The notes below the pieces were generated by a model that saw only the letters and a list, made by a program, of their open reading frames with translations, did not search any database and was not told where the DNA came from. From Betaproteobacteria bacterium (GTDB taxonomy: Bacteria; Pseudomonadota; Gammaproteobacteria; Burkholderiales; SG8-41): 64,000 nt of DNA. Position 1 is the first letter of the stretch. Each line of letters begins with the position of its first letter. The translations under genes were made by a program, and so were the position numbers. Location: NCBI GenBank assembly GCA_028291945.1, contig JAQGNH010000392.1, positions 1 through 64,000 of the forward strand. The letters are read 5' to 3'. Of the stretch, positions 46,923 through 57,999 are shown in pieces.

Positions 46923-48290
46923 TCAGCCGCTGATGAGACGATTTATGTCGTTATAAAGTGCGAAAGCCATCAATACGAACAACAGCGCCATGCCCAAGTG
47001 TTGTCCGATTTCGATGGCTTTGTCCGATACCGGACTGCCTTTGAAAACTTCGAAGACATAATACATCAAATGCCCACCATCCAATAATGGTATTGGCAGC
47101 AGGTTCAGCACACCCAAACTGATGCTGATAAGCGCGAGAAACAGCAGAAAAGAAACCCAGCCCATTTGCGCGGACTGTCCTGCGTAATCAGCAATAGTGA
47201 TCGGGCCACTCAGATTTTTGAGCGACACCTCGCCGACGATCATCTTGCCCAGCATCTGCAGACTGAATGCCGAGGTATCCCACGTTTTATAAAGTGCCTT
47301 TGCAATGCTTTCGACAGGACCGTAACGCACTTCCGTCATGAGCTCGGCGAATGCGTCGCGATCCACTTTGGGTCCCGCACCGATTCTCCCGATGGCTTTT
47401 CCACTCTCCGTAAAAACCTCAGGCGTGACCGGCACGGTCGTCGCTGTCTTTTCCGCGCGTTTGACTTCGAACATCAGAGGTTCACCTGGATGCGCGCGAA
47501 CAGCTGATACGACCTCTTCCCAGGTTTTGACCGGACGATCATTGATCGCCACGATCTGATCGCCGGGTTGCAGTCCAGCGCGCTCCGCCACGCCGCCGGC
47601 AACAACATTGCCGATCACAGGCGCGATCGGCGGCTGGTAACGCGCAAGGCCGAGCACGCGCAGAAAGTCGCTGTCGAGGTCACCAGCGCTGACATGGCTC
47701 AAGTCGAGCTCGCGCTGCACGATCTCGCCGGAACGTGTACGTACCGTTACGGGAACGCGATCTTTCTTCACTGCCCGCTGCAACAGCACCCAGCGCGCGT
47801 CCTGCCACGTGTCTACCGTTTCGTTTCCGATTTTGGCAATGGTGTCGCCGTTAGCGAATCCCGCCACCGCTGCGGGCGTGTTCGCCGCGACCGGCCCCAG
47901 CACGGCTTTCATGCCCGGAACGCCGTGCATGAACAGGATCCAGTACAGGAAGATCGCGAGCAGGAAGTTCGCTACGGGACCCGCGAGTACTATTCCGAAG
48001 CGCCGTGCGACGGACTGCCTGTTGAACGCCCGATGAGCTTCGCTCGAATCCACCGGACCTTCCCGCTCGTCGAGCATTTTCACGTAGCCGCCGAATGGAA
48101 ACGCTGAAATGCTCCACTCGGTTTGATCCGGACCGCGCCTGCGCGACCACAGCGGGCGACCGAATCCGACGGAAAAGCGCAACACCTTTACATTACACAG
48201 CCGGGCCACACAGTAATGACCCAACTCGTGAATGATGATAAGCAGCCCGAGCGTGACGACGAATGCGACGATCGTAGTAAGGAAGTTCAT
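46923..48290 (-). CDS. rseP: Site-2 zinc metalloprotease RseP
   Basis: Intramembrane protease that cuts RseA after the first periplasmic cleavage and so frees sigma-E. 455 residues from ATG 48290 ([20 protein letters not shown]); the frame runs to 48458 but that part shadows dxr. Zinc motif HELGHY in the first helix, a central pair of PDZ domains ([24 protein letters not shown]), and [13 protein letters not shown] with the third metal ligand. The start overlaps the dxr stop (ATGA). Links this cluster to rpoE-rseA-rseB at 17-19 kb. Confidence 0.96.
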   Translation of the reverse strand: MNFLTTIVAFVVTLGLLIIIHELGHYCVARLCNVKVLRFSVGFGRPLWSRRRGPDQTEWSISAFPFGGYVKMLDEREGPVDSSEAHRAFNRQSVARRFGIVLAGPVANFLLAIFLYWILFMHGVPGMKAVLGPVAANTPAAVAGFANGDTIAKIGNETVDTWQDARWVLLQRAVKKDRVPVTVRTRSGEIVQRELDLSHVSAGDLDSDFLRVLGLARYQPPIAPVIGNVVAGGVAERAGLQPGDQIVAINDRPVKTWEEVVSAVRAHPGEPLMFEVKRAEKTATTVPVTPEVFTESGKAIGRIGAGPKVDRDAFAELMTEVRYGPVESIAKALYKTWDTSAFSLQMLGKMIVGEVSLKNLSGPITIADYAGQSAQMGWVSFLLFLALISISLGVLNLLPIPLLDGGHLMYYVFEVFKGSPVSDKAIEIGQHLGMALLFVLMAFALYNDINRLISG

Positions 48291-49549
48291 GTGCGTGCCT
48301 GCGGCGTCGATGTGACATGATGTAAGAGCGGCGAACTGCGCGATGCGTTCCCGCGTGTGCCGGCGAATCGCTCGGCGAGACAGCGCTCGGCGCATACGCG
48401 CGCGGCGCGGTCGGCTTCGAGCACGTCCTCCAGTTTCTCCACCCGCCCGCTCTCGCAACGCGCAAGCACATCCTGTATCAGCTGCGCAATTTGCGGAAAC
48501 GCGATATCGCCGGCGAGGAAGCGCTCGACCGCGATCTCATTCGCAGCATTCAGGATGGCTGGCGCTCGACCGCCTGCTGAGAGCGCTTCGTAAGCGAGCC
48601 GCAGACAGGGAAAGCGTGCGGTATCCGGCTCCTCGAAGTGCAGCAGCCCGGTGCGCGCCAGATCCAGAAACTTTACGCCCGCGTCGATGCGGTCGGGATA
48701 AGCGAGAGCGTGCGCGATGGGCGTTCGCATGTCGGGATTGCCGAGCTGCGCGATCACTGAGCCATCGACGTATTCGACCAGTGAATGCACCACGCTTTCC
48801 GGGTGGATCACCACTTCGATCTGATCCGGGCTGGCATTGAATAGCCAATGGGCTTCGATCACTTCGAGCCCCTTGTTCATCATCGTTGCGGAGTCTACCG
48901 AAATTTTGCGTCCCATCGTCCAGTTCGGATGTGCGCAAGCGGCTTCGGGGCTAACGTGCACAAGCTCGCTGAGCGGCGTCTGTCTGAACGGACCGCCAGA
49001 AGCGGTCAGCAGTATGCGGCGAACGCCGACTGCCTTGAGATCGCCCGTGAAGCTGCGGGGCAGCGACTGGAAAACCGCGTTGTGCTCGCTATCGATCGGC
49101 AGCAGTGGCGCGCCACCGGAGCGCGCCGCCTGCATGAGCACGGCGCCGGCAGTGACGAGGGCTTCCTTATTCGCGAGGAGCAGCTTCTTTCCAGCTTCAG
49201 CCGCGACGATCGTGGGTTTGAGACCGGCGATGCCGACGATCGCTGCCATGACGGTGTCCACTTCAGGCAGGCTCGCAACATACTCGAGCGCCTCAGTCCC
49301 GCAGAGCACTTGCGTATCGAGACCCGCGCGCTTCATACGGCGAGCAAGGTCCTCTGCGGCCTGCGGCTGGGAAATCACTGCGTAACGCGGCTGGTACCTG
49401 ACGCATTGAGCGAACAAAATCGCTGATTGCGTATGCGCTGTCAGGGCGATAACCCGAAAACGGTCGGGATGACGCTGCACGACATCAAGCGTACTCGCAC
49501 CCACACTGCCGGTAGAGCCGAGAATCGTCAGATTTTGAAGAGAGGGCAT
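48287..49549 (-). CDS. dxr: 1-deoxy-D-xylulose 5-phosphate reductoisomerase
   Basis: Second step of the MEP isoprenoid pathway: converts DXP to methylerythritol phosphate with NADPH. 420 residues. NADPH site [28 protein letters not shown]; metal/substrate region [52 protein letters not shown]; and [17 protein letters not shown]. Supplies isoprenoid precursors for UppS, encoded just upstream. The C-terminus is slightly longer than usual ([19 protein letters not shown]). Confidence 0.97.
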   Translation of the reverse strand: MPSLQNLTILGSTGSVGASTLDVVQRHPDRFRVIALTAHTQSAILFAQCVRYQPRYAVISQPQAAEDLARRMKRAGLDTQVLCGTEALEYVASLPEVDTVMAAIVGIAGLKPTIVAAEAGKKLLLANKEALVTAGAVLMQAARSGGAPLLPIDSEHNAVFQSLPRSFTGDLKAVGVRRILLTASGGPFRQTPLSELVHVSPEAACAHPNWTMGRKISVDSATMMNKGLEVIEAHWLFNASPDQIEVVIHPESVVHSLVEYVDGSVIAQLGNPDMRTPIAHALAYPDRIDAGVKFLDLARTGLLHFEEPDTARFPCLRLAYEALSAGGRAPAILNAANEIAVERFLAGDIAFPQIAQLIQDVLARCESGRVEKLEDVLEADRAARVCAERCLAERFAGTRGNASRSSPLLHHVTSTPQART

Positions 49550-49562
49550 GGGTGGGGGCGCT

Positions 49563-50372
49563 TCAGCGCAGATAGTAGGCTAACGCCGCCGCGGGCATGG
49601 TTGCGGTCAGACCATCGATGCGGTCCAGGATACCGCCGTGCCCGGGTAGAAGCTGCCCGCTGTCTTTCACTCCGGCGGTACGTTTGATCCACGACTCGAA
49701 GAGATCGCCTTCGACGCTCAGAACCAGGATCACTGCGAACACGATAAGCCCCCACGAGCGGTCGAGATAGTGATTGCTCGCGGGCAGAGTAAGCAACAGG
49801 ATGGCGTAATAGATGGCCACCGCTGTGGCCGCTCCCAAGGCGCCTTCCCACGTTTTCCCCGGACTGATGAGCGGCGCAAGTTTGCGGCGACCCCATCGCT
49901 TGCCCGTCAGATACGCTGCGGTGTCTGACACCCACACCACCGACATAAAAAGCAGCAGAGCCCACGGCGCGGCCTGCAACTGCACCAGCGCGAGCCACAT
50001 CGGAACGAGCACGATCCAGCCGACGAGCGCGAGCAGCAAGGGATTGCGAGTAGCCCACCGCTCGACGAGCCACACCGGCGCAATCGCGAGCCAGAAGACG
50101 CAACTCAGGGCGTAGATTCCAATGTCAACGCGCACTGGAACACCGCCAGCACGCGGCACCAGATAGAAGAGCGCCGCCGCGGAAATGACGAGTGTGGCAG
50201 CATACGCCAGACGCGACGCGGGCGTATAGCCGGCAAGCCCCGCCCATTCCCAGCTCGCGATGGCAAGGACGGGGAACATCACCAACGCCCACAGTTGTTG
50301 CGGCAGGAACAGCAGCGCCGCGATGACAAACGGAAGCGATATCGCAACGGTGAGCAGGCGCGTCACGAACAT
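49563..50372 (-). CDS. cdsA: Phosphatidate cytidylyltransferase
   Basis: Makes CDP-diacylglycerol from phosphatidic acid and CTP, feeding PgsA. 269 residues from ATG 50372 ([21 protein letters not shown]); the frame runs to 50513 but overlaps uppS and lacks family sequence. Six to eight hydrophobic helices; the CDS signature lies at the end ([13 protein letters not shown], then [19 protein letters not shown]). 13 bp before dxr. CTP comes from PyrG, encoded at 32-33.6 kb. Confidence 0.96.
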   Translation of the reverse strand: MFVTRLLTVAISLPFVIAALLFLPQQLWALVMFPVLAIASWEWAGLAGYTPASRLAYAATLVISAAALFYLVPRAGGVPVRVDIGIYALSCVFWLAIAPVWLVERWATRNPLLLALVGWIVLVPMWLALVQLQAAPWALLLFMSVVWVSDTAAYLTGKRWGRRKLAPLISPGKTWEGALGAATAVAIYYAILLLTLPASNHYLDRSWGLIVFAVILVLSVEGDLFESWIKRTAGVKDSGQLLPGHGGILDRIDGLTATMPAAALAYYLR

Positions 50373-50412
50373 GGAAGAGCGTTCCTGCTGCGGCGCGCGC
50401 GGAAAATGCGGA

Positions 50413-51192
50413 TCAGCCTGCGGAGATCCGAGCCACGCGGCGGCTCGACTGCACTTGTTCGCTGGTGCGGCCGAAACGGCGTTCGCGCTCCTGATACGAC
50501 CGGATCGCGTCATCGAGTGCCGCGACGTCGAAATCGGGCCACAGCGTATCGGTAAAATAGAGCTCGCTGTAGGCGAGCTGCCACAGGAGAAAATTGCTGA
50601 TGCGCTGCTCGCCCCCGGTGCGCACGAAGAGGTCCGGCTCCGGTGCGTAACTCATCGAGAAATACGGCGTCAGATCTGCTTCGGAGAAGCCGGCCGCCAG
50701 CTCAGGCCGTTCCTGCAGCATACGATTGGCCGCTTGCAGCATATCCCATCGCCCGCCGTAGTTCGCTGCAATGGTGAGTAATAGACGGTTGTTCTCTGCG
50801 GTACGGGCTTCGGCCTCTTCGACCAGACGCACGATGCGAGGCTCGAAACGGCTCAAGTCACCCACGACCCGAAAGCGCACACCGTTCGCATGCAGTTTTT
50901 CGATTTCCTGCTCGAGCGCCGCGACGAAGAGCTGCATGAGAAACTTCACTTCGTCCTGCGGACGACGCCAGTTCTCACTGCTGAAGGCGAACAGCGTCAG
51001 GTACTCCACCCCACGCTTCACGCACGCCTTGACTGTGGCGCGAACGGCTTCGAGGCCCCGCTTGTGTCCCGCCACACGCGGCAGAAAACGCTGCTTTGCC
51101 CAGCGACCGTTGCCATCCATGATGATTGCGACATGCCGGGGAACGCTGCGCGACTCGGGTATGGCGAGAGTAGAGCTCTTGTGCTTGTCCAC
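50413..51192 (-). CDS. uppS: Undecaprenyl diphosphate synthase
   Basis: cis-prenyltransferase that makes the C55 lipid carrier for peptidoglycan and O-antigen. 259 residues. Landmarks: [15 protein letters not shown] (Asp of the diphosphate site), [57 protein letters not shown] and [14 protein letters not shown]. Three bases after the frr stop. N-terminal extension [17 protein letters not shown] is not conserved but no better start is seen. Confidence 0.97.
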   Translation of the reverse strand: MDKHKSSTLAIPESRSVPRHVAIIMDGNGRWAKQRFLPRVAGHKRGLEAVRATVKACVKRGVEYLTLFAFSSENWRRPQDEVKFLMQLFVAALEQEIEKLHANGVRFRVVGDLSRFEPRIVRLVEEAEARTAENNRLLLTIAANYGGRWDMLQAANRMLQERPELAAGFSEADLTPYFSMSYAPEPDLFVRTGGEQRISNFLLWQLAYSELYFTDTLWPDFDVAALDDAIRSYQERERRFGRTSEQVQSSRRVARISAG

Positions 51193-51195
51193 GGG

Positions 51196-51753
51196 TCAGA
51201 TCGCCATCAAATCCGCTTCTTTCGCCTGCAGAGCCTTGTCGATGTCGGCGATATAGCGGTCCGTCAGTTTCTGAACATCGTCCTGGGCCCGGCGCTCTTC
51301 GTCCTCCGCCACCTTTTTCTGTTTGAGCAGGTCCTTTAGCTGGTGTATTGCATCGCGCCTCACGTTGCGGATGGCCACGCGCGCGTTCTCACCTTCCTTG
51401 TGCACGACTTTGATCAGATCCTTGCGCCGCTCTTCCGTGAGAGCCGGCATCGGCACACGCACCGTGTCACCCATGCTCGAGGGATTCAAGCCGAGATCGG
51501 AGTCCCGAATCGCTTTTTCGATCGCGGACGCCATTTTTTTCTCCCAAGGTGTGACGCCTATCGTGCGCGCGTCGAGCAGCGTCACGTTTGCAACCTGCGG
51601 CACTGCGGTGGGCGTCCCGTAATAGTCCACCATCACGTGGTCGAGCAAGCCTGCGTGCGCGCGGCCGGTGCGGACTTTGGACAAATCATTTTTTAGCGCT
51701 TCCAGGCTCTTCTTCATTTTCTGGTCAGCGGTTTTTTTTACGTCGGCAATCAT
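51196..51753 (-). CDS. frr: Ribosome recycling factor
   Basis: Splits post-termination ribosomes with EF-G. 185 residues, the family length. Landmarks: [88 protein letters not shown] and [12 protein letters not shown]. The N-terminus [11 protein letters not shown] is typical. It follows pyrH by 44 bp in the conserved tsf-pyrH-frr order. Confidence 0.98.
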   Translation of the reverse strand: MIADVKKTADQKMKKSLEALKNDLSKVRTGRAHAGLLDHVMVDYYGTPTAVPQVANVTLLDARTIGVTPWEKKMASAIEKAIRDSDLGLNPSSMGDTVRVPMPALTEERRKDLIKVVHKEGENARVAIRNVRRDAIHQLKDLLKQKKVAEDEERRAQDDVQKLTDRYIADIDKALQAKEADLMAI

Positions 51754-51797
51754 GCTGCAGCCCTCCGCAAGTTAGAGTGCGTGACACTCTCACCCAT

Positions 51798-52517
51798 TTA
51801 CACGTGCACCATCGTACCTTCGTCCTGCCCCAGTACGACACGTTTCAGCGCATGCGGCTTGAAGATGCTAAATACGTTGATCGGAAGTTTCTGGTCACGG
51901 CACAAAGTAAGAGCAGTCGCGTCCATCACCTTCAGATTTTTGATGATGGCTTCATCAAACGTGAGGTCCTTGTATCGCACGGCGTCAGGGTGGGTTTTCG
52001 GATCGTCGGTATAAACGCCGTCCACTTTGGTCGCCTTGAGCACCAGCTCCACATTCATTTCCATGCCACGGAGGGCTGCTGCGGTATCGGTCGTGAAAAA
52101 CGGATTGCCAGTACCGGCAGCGAAAATCACGATCTTGCCCTCTTCCAGATAGCGCATGGCTTTGCCGCGTATATAAGGCTCCACCACCTGCTCGATATTG
52201 AGTGCAGATTGTACGCGGCTCACCAAATTGACACGCCGCATCGCGTCCTGTAACGCAAGCGCGTTCATGACTGTCGCAAGCATCCCCATGTAATCGGCTG
52301 TCGCGCGGTCCATGTGGGACGCTCCGGGAGCTACCCCGCGAAAGATGTTGCCTCCGCCAATCACGACTGCAACCTCGATGCCGAGATGCGCGACCTCCGC
52401 CACTTCGTTGACGATGCTCTCGATCGTCTGACGGTTGATGCCGTAGCTGTCCTCGCCCATCAGAGCTTCGCCGCTCAACTTCAGAAGTATGCGCTTATAG
52501 GCGGGTGTCTCGGCCAT
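51798..52517 (-). CDS. pyrH: UMP kinase
   Basis: Bacterial UMP kinase, aspartokinase fold, supplying UDP for pyrimidine nucleotides and sugar nucleotides. 239 residues. Landmarks: [80 protein letters not shown] and GTMVHV at the C-terminus. 18 bp after tsf. Confidence 0.98.
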   Translation of the reverse strand: MAETPAYKRILLKLSGEALMGEDSYGINRQTIESIVNEVAEVAHLGIEVAVVIGGGNIFRGVAPGASHMDRATADYMGMLATVMNALALQDAMRRVNLVSRVQSALNIEQVVEPYIRGKAMRYLEEGKIVIFAAGTGNPFFTTDTAAALRGMEMNVELVLKATKVDGVYTDDPKTHPDAVRYKDLTFDEAIIKNLKVMDATALTLCRDQKLPINVFSIFKPHALKRVVLGQDEGTMVHV

Positions 52518-52535
52518 GTTCTGCTCGACGAGGGA

Positions 52536-53450
52536 TCAGGAGGGTTGTGCGCTTTTTTCTGACTTGCTGCCTGCCTGACCGACCTGCGCCATTACTTCGG
52601 CTGCGAAATCGTCCTTGCGTTTTTCGATGCCCTCACCGACCACGTACAGTGAAAATGCTGCGACTGACGCGCCTTTCGATTTCAACAGATCGGCGATGGT
52701 TTGTTTGTCGTTCTTCACGAAAGGCTGCCCGAGAAGGGTCACGTCCTTCAGGAATTTGCTGACGGCGCCCTCGACCATTTTTTCCACGATGTTCGCGGGC
52801 TTGCCCGATTCCGCGGCTTTCGCTGCAGCGATATCGCGCTCTTTCTGCACGATCTCCGGAGACACTTCATCACGCGACAACGCCAGAGGTTTGCTCGCAG
52901 CGACATGCATGGCGATGTCCTTGGCAAGCGCATCGTCGCCACCGACCACGTCTACCAGCACGCCGATTTTCGAACCGCCGTGGACGTAGCTCGCCAGGCG
53001 GCCTTTCGCCTCGCGGCGCTGGAAGCGCCGCAACGATACGTTTTCTCCAATCTTGCCCACGAGGCTCTTGCGGCGCTCTTCCACCGTCGCACCGTCGAGC
53101 GCAAGCTGAGACAACGCGGTGACATCGACGGGATTGCTGTTCGCCACAAGCCGTGCGACGGCGTCCGCAAATGCACGAAACTCTTCGTTTTTGGCGACGA
53201 AATCTGTTTCGCTGTTCACTTCGATGATCGCGCCGAGCTTGCCATCACCTGCGATGTACGCGGCAACTACGCCTTCCGCGGCTACCCGTCCTGCCGCTTT
53301 GCTCGCCTTGTTACCCAGTTTGATGCGCAGTATCTCTTCGGCCTTGCCCAGATCGCCTGCGGCCTCGGTCAACGCCTTTTTGCACTCCATCATGGGTGCA
53401 TCGGTTTTCTCGCGTAGCTCGCGGACCATACCCGCTGTTATTTCAGCCAT
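52536..53450 (-). CDS. tsf: Translation elongation factor Ts
   Basis: GDP exchange factor for EF-Tu. 304 residues. N-terminal UBA-like domain with [19 protein letters not shown] and [12 protein letters not shown]; core [17 protein letters not shown] (the TDFV motif contacts EF-Tu); [16 protein letters not shown]-terminal coiled coil [21 protein letters not shown]. Separated from rpsB by 86 bp with an intrinsic terminator, probably an attenuator that sets the S2 to EF-Ts ratio. Confidence 0.98.
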   Translation of the reverse strand: MAEITAGMVRELREKTDAPMMECKKALTEAAGDLGKAEEILRIKLGNKASKAAGRVAAEGVVAAYIAGDGKLGAIIEVNSETDFVAKNEEFRAFADAVARLVANSNPVDVTALSQLALDGATVEERRKSLVGKIGENVSLRRFQRREAKGRLASYVHGGSKIGVLVDVVGGDDALAKDIAMHVAASKPLALSRDEVSPEIVQKERDIAAAKAAESGKPANIVEKMVEGAVSKFLKDVTLLGQPFVKNDKQTIADLLKSKGASVAAFSLYVVGEGIEKRKDDFAAEVMAQVGQAGSKSEKSAQPS

Positions 53451-53469
53451 GTAACCAGTCTCCGCTCTT

Positions 53470-53491
53470 AAAAAAAGGGGCTCGCGCCCCT
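53470..53491 (-). terminator. Rho-independent terminator/attenuator between rpsB and tsf
   Basis: On the minus strand AGGGGC-GCGA-GCCCCT forms a 6-bp GC stem with a tetraloop, followed by seven T residues. A stem plus T-run inside the rpsB-tsf gap is also known in E. coli, where it is partly read through. Strong sequence support. Confidence 0.85.
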
Positions 53492-53536
53492 CTTAGCGCA
53501 CCGGCGTGAAGCCGGTCTCGTGTTCGATCGCCCGCG

Positions 53537-54277
53537 TCAGCGAGACTCTTCCTCGACCTCGACGAACTCATCGCCGCCGGTCACAATTTCCTGCAGGCTA
53601 TCGTTGCGACCCTCGAGGTACGCGTCCGCGATACCGCGCACATACAGGCGAATGGCGCGGCTTGAGTCGTCGTTCCCTGGAATGATGTAATCGACACCAA
53701 TAGGCGTGTGGTTGGTATCGACCACAGCGATCACGGGGATGCCGAGCTTATTGGCTTCGGCGATTGCGTTCTTCTGGTAGCCCACGTCGATTACGAACAT
53801 CGCGTCGGGCAATCCGTTCATGTCCTTGATGCCGCCGAGACTGCGATCCAGCTTGGCCATTTCTCTCTGATAATTGAGGGCTTCTTTTTTCGTAAGCTTG
53901 TCGAACGTTCCATCCTGCTGCATCTGCTCCATGTCCTTCAGACGCTTGATCGACTGCTTGACGGTTTTGTAGTTCGTCAGCATTCCTCCGAGCCAGCGGT
54001 GATCGACGAACGGCGCGCCGGAACGCAGCGCCTCTTCCCGAATGATCTCGCGCGCCTGACGCTTCGTGCCTACGAAAAGGACGCTTCCCTTGTTCGCGGA
54101 TAGCTGACGCACGAACTTCAGCGCGTCCTGATACATCGCGAGGGTTTTTTCGAGGTTTACGATATGGATCTTGTTGCGATGCCCGAAGATATAAGGCGCC
54201 ATCTTCGGGTTCCAATAACGGGTTTGATGTCCGAAATGGACGCCCGCTTCCAGCATTTCACGCATAGTAACCGACAT
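53537..54277 (-). CDS. rpsB: 30S ribosomal protein S2
   Basis: 246 residues, normal length. Landmarks: [28 protein letters not shown] (family N-terminus), [61 protein letters not shown] and [13 protein letters not shown]. The first gene of the translation/envelope cluster. It has a long structured leader (54309-54368) likely to bind S2 itself, and a promoter at 54454-54483. Confidence 0.98.
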   Translation of the reverse strand: MSVTMREMLEAGVHFGHQTRYWNPKMAPYIFGHRNKIHIVNLEKTLAMYQDALKFVRQLSANKGSVLFVGTKRQAREIIREEALRSGAPFVDHRWLGGMLTNYKTVKQSIKRLKDMEQMQQDGTFDKLTKKEALNYQREMAKLDRSLGGIKDMNGLPDAMFVIDVGYQKNAIAEANKLGIPVIAVVDTNHTPIGVDYIIPGNDDSSRAIRLYVRGIADAYLEGRNDSLQEIVTGGDEFVEVEEESR

Positions 54278-54308
54278 ACTGCCTGACTCCTGACAAGGGT
54301 TGAGCCTC

Positions 54309-54368
54309 CATCCGCCAGCACACCCCGCTCGGCTTCGAGCGCGGCACCCTGGGTAATTACGGCGGATG
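54309..54368 (-). promoter_or_regulatory. Structured rpsB leader (probable S2 autoregulatory RNA)
   Basis: On the minus strand CATCCGCC (54361-54368) pairs perfectly with GGCGGATG (54309-54316), enclosing a second stem CGCTC/GAGCG with a 6-nt loop. The element lies 31 bp upstream of the rpsB ATG. In E. coli S2 represses its own leader, and the fold here has similar position and two-stem layout. Family identity is inferred. Confidence 0.5.
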
Positions 54369-54453
54369 TGCGAATTCGGCGCGCTGGACGGCAGACTTTC
54401 CTGGAATGCCCGCCACGCCGTACTGTAGCCCGTCCATGACGAGCTAACCGCCT

Positions 54454-54483
54454 ATTTTACCACTGTAAGTCGTCAGCTCTCAA
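54454..54483 (-). promoter_or_regulatory. Putative sigma-70 promoter for the rpsB cluster
   Basis: On the minus strand TTGAGA (54478-54483) and TAAAAT (54454-54459) separated by 18 bp, about 175 bp before rpsB. It would give a leader of about 170 nt containing the structured element. The best promoter match in this divergent region. Confidence 0.55.
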
Positions 54484-54602
54484 GCATCCGTGGGCAGGCC
54501 GGCAGCGGGTGCCGTGTCGCAACCGGATCTGGACTACAATTCCGGTTGCCTGCAAAACCAAGCACTTGGAATTCCTTCTTCCGGACCCATGTCCGGATTG
54601 CT

Positions 54603-55403
54603 ATGTCCGTTACGCTCAAATCCTCAGAAGATATCGCTCAGATGCGGGTCGCCGGCCGGCTCGCAGCCGAAGTGCTCGATTACATCGGTCCACTCGTCAA
54701 ACCGGGCGTATCAACCGGTGAGATCGACCGTCTTTGCCATGAATACATGGTCGAAGTCCAGGGCACGACACCCGCCCCTCTGAACTACGCGCCTCCAGGT
54801 TACCAGCCTTATCCGAAGTCCATCTGCACGTCGGTTAATCATGTCGTCTGTCACGGGGTGCCCGGCGAAAAAAAACTCAAGTCCGGCGACGTCGTGAACA
54901 TCGATATCACTGTGATCAAGGACGGCTATCACGGCGACACGAGCCGCATGTTTTATGTGGGGCAGCCTTCGATACAGGCTCGGCGGCTGTGTGACGTGAC
55001 TTTCGACTGCATGTGGCGAGGCATCGATGCGGTCCGAGCCGGGGCTCATCTGGGTGACATAGGATTCGCGATACAAAGCCATGCCGAACAGCACGGATTC
55101 AGCGTCGTGCGCGAGTTTTGTGGACACGGCATCGGCCGCAAATTCCACGAGGAGCCTCAGGTGCTCCACTACGGGCGGCCGGGGACGGGTTTGAGGCTGC
55201 AGGCGGGAATGATATTCACCGTAGAGCCCATGATCAATGCAGGCAAGGCGGACATCCGTCAACTCGCCGATGGCTGGACCATCGTCACCAAAGACCACAG
55301 CTTGTCCGCGCAATGGGAGCACACCGTTCTTGTCACCGAAACCGGCCACGAGATTCTGACGTCGTCAGCCGGTACGCCTGCGCGGCCTCACGCCGCATTC
55401 TGA
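54603..55403 (+). CDS. map: Methionine aminopeptidase, type I
   Basis: Removes the initiator Met from new proteins. 266 residues from ATG 54603 (MSVTLKSSEDIAQMRVAGRL); an upstream frame to 54546 lacks family sequence. Metal ligands: Asp in VVNIDITV, Asp in GYHGDTSRMF, His in EFCGHGIGRKFHEEP, Glu in TVEPMIN and Glu in AQWEHTVLVTETG. The N-terminal NHVVCHGVPGEKKL holds a further His. A TACAAT box near 54535 may serve as a -10. Divergent from rpsB, 4 bp before glnD, as in many proteobacteria. Confidence 0.97.
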   Translation: MSVTLKSSEDIAQMRVAGRLAAEVLDYIGPLVKPGVSTGEIDRLCHEYMVEVQGTTPAPLNYAPPGYQPYPKSICTSVNHVVCHGVPGEKKLKSGDVVNIDITVIKDGYHGDTSRMFYVGQPSIQARRLCDVTFDCMWRGIDAVRAGAHLGDIGFAIQSHAEQHGFSVVREFCGHGIGRKFHEEPQVLHYGRPGTGLRLQAGMIFTVEPMINAGKADIRQLADGWTIVTKDHSLSAQWEHTVLVTETGHEILTSSAGTPARPHAAF

Positions 55404-55407
55404 GCTC

Positions 55408-57993
55408 ATGGACGCCTCCGCGGCGGTCGCGCGCCCCGCACCTGGGTCCACACTCACGCACTGGAAGCAGCGGCTGGCGCTCGAACGCCAGCAGCTCAAA
55501 ACGCAATTTCTGAACCGCCCAGCGCCTGCGGGACTATTGCGGCGCCTGAGCTCTGTCGTCGACCGACAGCTGCGCGAAGTCTGGGACAGTTATGCAATGC
55601 CCGCCGGCCTTGCCTTAGTCGCCGTAGGTGGCTACGGCCGGGGCGCGCTCTATCCCTATTCCGACGTTGATCTGCTTATTCTTCTCCCCAGCCCGGCTCA
55701 CGAAGTTCCCGAGCGCGAGTTGCAGCAGTTCATCGGCACCTTGTGGGACATCGGCCTCGAAGTGGGTCACAGCGTTCGCACCGTCGCACAGTGTCTGTCT
55801 CTGGCGGAACAGGACATTACCGTGCAGACAACGCTGCTCGAGTCCCGACTGATCACCGGAAATCGGGCGCTCTTCCGGGAGTTCGAGGCGGCGACCTCTG
55901 CTGCCATGGACACCCGGGCCTTCTTGGAGGCAAAGCAACTAGAGCAGCAGCAGCGACACGCACGCTTTCAGGCAACAAACCTGGAACCCAATATCAAGGA
56001 AAGTGCCGGCGGCTTGCGGGACCTGCAAACAATACTCTGGATCGCGCGTGCTGCAGGCATCGGTAAGAGCTGGAAGGAGGTTGCCGAGCGCGACCTGATC
56101 ACGGCGACCGAGGCACGAGAGATTCAGCGCCACGAACGTTTTCTGCAGACCCTGCGCACGCGGCTGCATTATCTCGCCTCGCGGCGTGAGGATCGGCTCC
56201 TCTTCGACCATCAATCGGCGCTCGCGGCGCAGATGGGTTTGCAGGACAAACCGCATCGGCTCGCGAGCGAACAGCTCATGCAGCAGTATTATCAAGCGGC
56301 CAAAGCCGTCGCACAGCTGAATACGATTTTGCTTCAAAACCTTACGGCACTGATCTCACCGCCACAGGATCGCGAGTTTCACCCGATCAATGATCGCTTC
56401 GGCATGCGGGGAGAGTTGCTCGAGGCAAAGACCGACGATCTCTACGAACGCCATCCTGCCGCGCTGCTGGAGACTTTCGTGCTGTTACAGACCCATCACG
56501 AGCTGAAAGGCATCAGCGCAGGCACGCTGCGCGCTTTGTGGCGAGGCCGCCGTTTGATCGACGATCAGTTCAGACGGAACGCTGTGAATCGCGATCTCTT
56601 CATGCGCATACTGAAAAGCCCATCCAGAGTGGACCGCGAGCTTCGACGGATGAACCAGTACGGCGTTCTCGGCCGATATCTTCCCGAATTCGGGCGCGTG
56701 GTCGGGCAGATGCAACACGATCTGTACCACGTATACACTGTTGACGAGCACATCCTAAAAGTCGTGCGCAACCTGCGCCGATTTGCCGTGCCTGAGCTCG
56801 CTCACGAATTCCCGTTGTGCACTCGTCTGATGACCGACTTCGCGCAGCCCGAAGTTCTTTACCTCGCGGGACTGTTCCACGATATCGCAAAGGGGCGTGG
56901 CGGCGATCACTCACATCTCGGTGCGCAGGACGCGCTCCGTTTTGCCCGCACGCACGAGCTCTCTGCCGAGGACGCGAATCTCGTGGCATGGCTCGTGGAA
57001 AATCACCTGGTCATGTCATCGACGGCGCAAAAGCAGGACATCAGTGACCCCGATGTCATCCGTGCATTTGCGGAACGCGTGGGCGATGACCGCAGGCTTA
57101 GCGCACTCTACTTGCTCACCGTCGCAGATATACGAGGCACCAGTCCGAAGGTCTGGAACGCGTGGAAAGCGAAGCTCCTGGAGGATCTATTTCATCTTAC
57201 GCGGCGCCTCCTGGCAGGTCACGGCGCGAGCGTCGAAAGCAGTATTCAGACGCGCCAGGAAGAAGCGCGCTCAAAATTGCGCCTCTATGCGGTCCCGGAA
57301 CACGCACACGAAAAGCTGTGGGCACAGCTCGACACCGCTTATTTTCTGCGCCACGACCCCCAGGAAATCGCCTGGCATACGCGACTTCTGTATTACCGCC
57401 CCGACACCCCGACACCCGTGGTGAAGGCACGGCTGTCCCCCGCCGGTGAAGGGCTGCAGGTCATGGTCTACGCTGAGGACCAGAAAGAACTGTTTGCGCG
57501 CATCTGCAGCTTCTTCGAAAGCATCAGCTACGACATCCACGAAGCCAAGGTATACACCTCCCGCACCGGATACGCGCTTGACACCTTTCAGGTGCAGGAC
57601 CCGAACAACGACAGCCCGCGCTATCGGGACATCATGAGCTACATCGAATACGAGCTTGCGGAGCGCCTCGTGCACAAGTCGCCGCTCCCGGCGTTACCGC
57701 ATCCGCGCCTGAATCGGCAGCTTCGACATTTTCCGATATCACCTGAAGTCAACATCCAACCCGACGACAAAGGTACTTATCAGGTGCTTTCCGTCATCGC
57801 AGGTGACCGGCCGGGGCTGCTGTCGCGAATCGCACGGGTGCTCACGGCGTACGACATCAGCCTGCATACCGCAAAAATCAATACGCTGGGCGCCCGTGCC
57901 GAAGACGTATTTCTGATCAGCGGCAATACACTGCACAATGCGAAGCGGGTGATCCGTTTCGAAGCAGATCTCATCGAGCAGCTGCGTACGTAG
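55408..57993 (+). CDS. glnD: Bifunctional uridylyltransferase/uridylyl-removing enzyme GlnD
   Basis: Senses glutamine and modifies PII, so controlling GlnA adenylylation and NtrBC. 861 residues: nucleotidyltransferase domain (VAVGGYGRGALYPYSDVDLLIL), GlnD-type helical domain (EPNIKESAGGLRDLQTILW), an HD hydrolase domain (LFHDIAKGRGGDHSHLGA) for uridylyl removal, and two C-terminal ACT domains (VMVYAEDQKELFARICSFF and LSVIAGDRPGLLSRIARVL) for glutamine binding. Starts 4 bp after map and ends 6 bp before ygfZ. No glnB or ntr genes are in the window. Confidence 0.97.
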   Translation: MDASAAVARPAPGSTLTHWKQRLALERQQLKTQFLNRPAPAGLLRRLSSVVDRQLREVWDSYAMPAGLALVAVGGYGRGALYPYSDVDLLILLPSPAHEVPERELQQFIGTLWDIGLEVGHSVRTVAQCLSLAEQDITVQTTLLESRLITGNRALFREFEAATSAAMDTRAFLEAKQLEQQQRHARFQATNLEPNIKESAGGLRDLQTILWIARAAGIGKSWKEVAERDLITATEAREIQRHERFLQTLRTRLHYLASRREDRLLFDHQSALAAQMGLQDKPHRLASEQLMQQYYQAAKAVAQLNTILLQNLTALISPPQDREFHPINDRFGMRGELLEAKTDDLYERHPAALLETFVLLQTHHELKGISAGTLRALWRGRRLIDDQFRRNAVNRDLFMRILKSPSRVDRELRRMNQYGVLGRYLPEFGRVVGQMQHDLYHVYTVDEHILKVVRNLRRFAVPELAHEFPLCTRLMTDFAQPEVLYLAGLFHDIAKGRGGDHSHLGAQDALRFARTHELSAEDANLVAWLVENHLVMSSTAQKQDISDPDVIRAFAERVGDDRRLSALYLLTVADIRGTSPKVWNAWKAKLLEDLFHLTRRLLAGHGASVESSIQTRQEEARSKLRLYAVPEHAHEKLWAQLDTAYFLRHDPQEIAWHTRLLYYRPDTPTPVVKARLSPAGEGLQVMVYAEDQKELFARICSFFESISYDIHEAKVYTSRTGYALDTFQVQDPNNDSPRYRDIMSYIEYELAERLVHKSPLPALPHPRLNRQLRHFPISPEVNIQPDDKGTYQVLSVIAGDRPGLLSRIARVLTAYDISLHTAKINTLGARAEDVFLISGNTLHNAKRVIRFEADLIEQLRT

Positions 57994-57999
57994 ACAACG

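Noticed and set aside
48291..48458. Longer N-terminus for rseP
   Set aside because: Arg-rich antisense-like sequence inside dxr; family members start right before the HELGH helix.
50373..50513. Longer N-terminus for cdsA
   Set aside because: Lies inside uppS and lacks hydrophobic family sequence; MFVTRLL at 50372 is the natural start.
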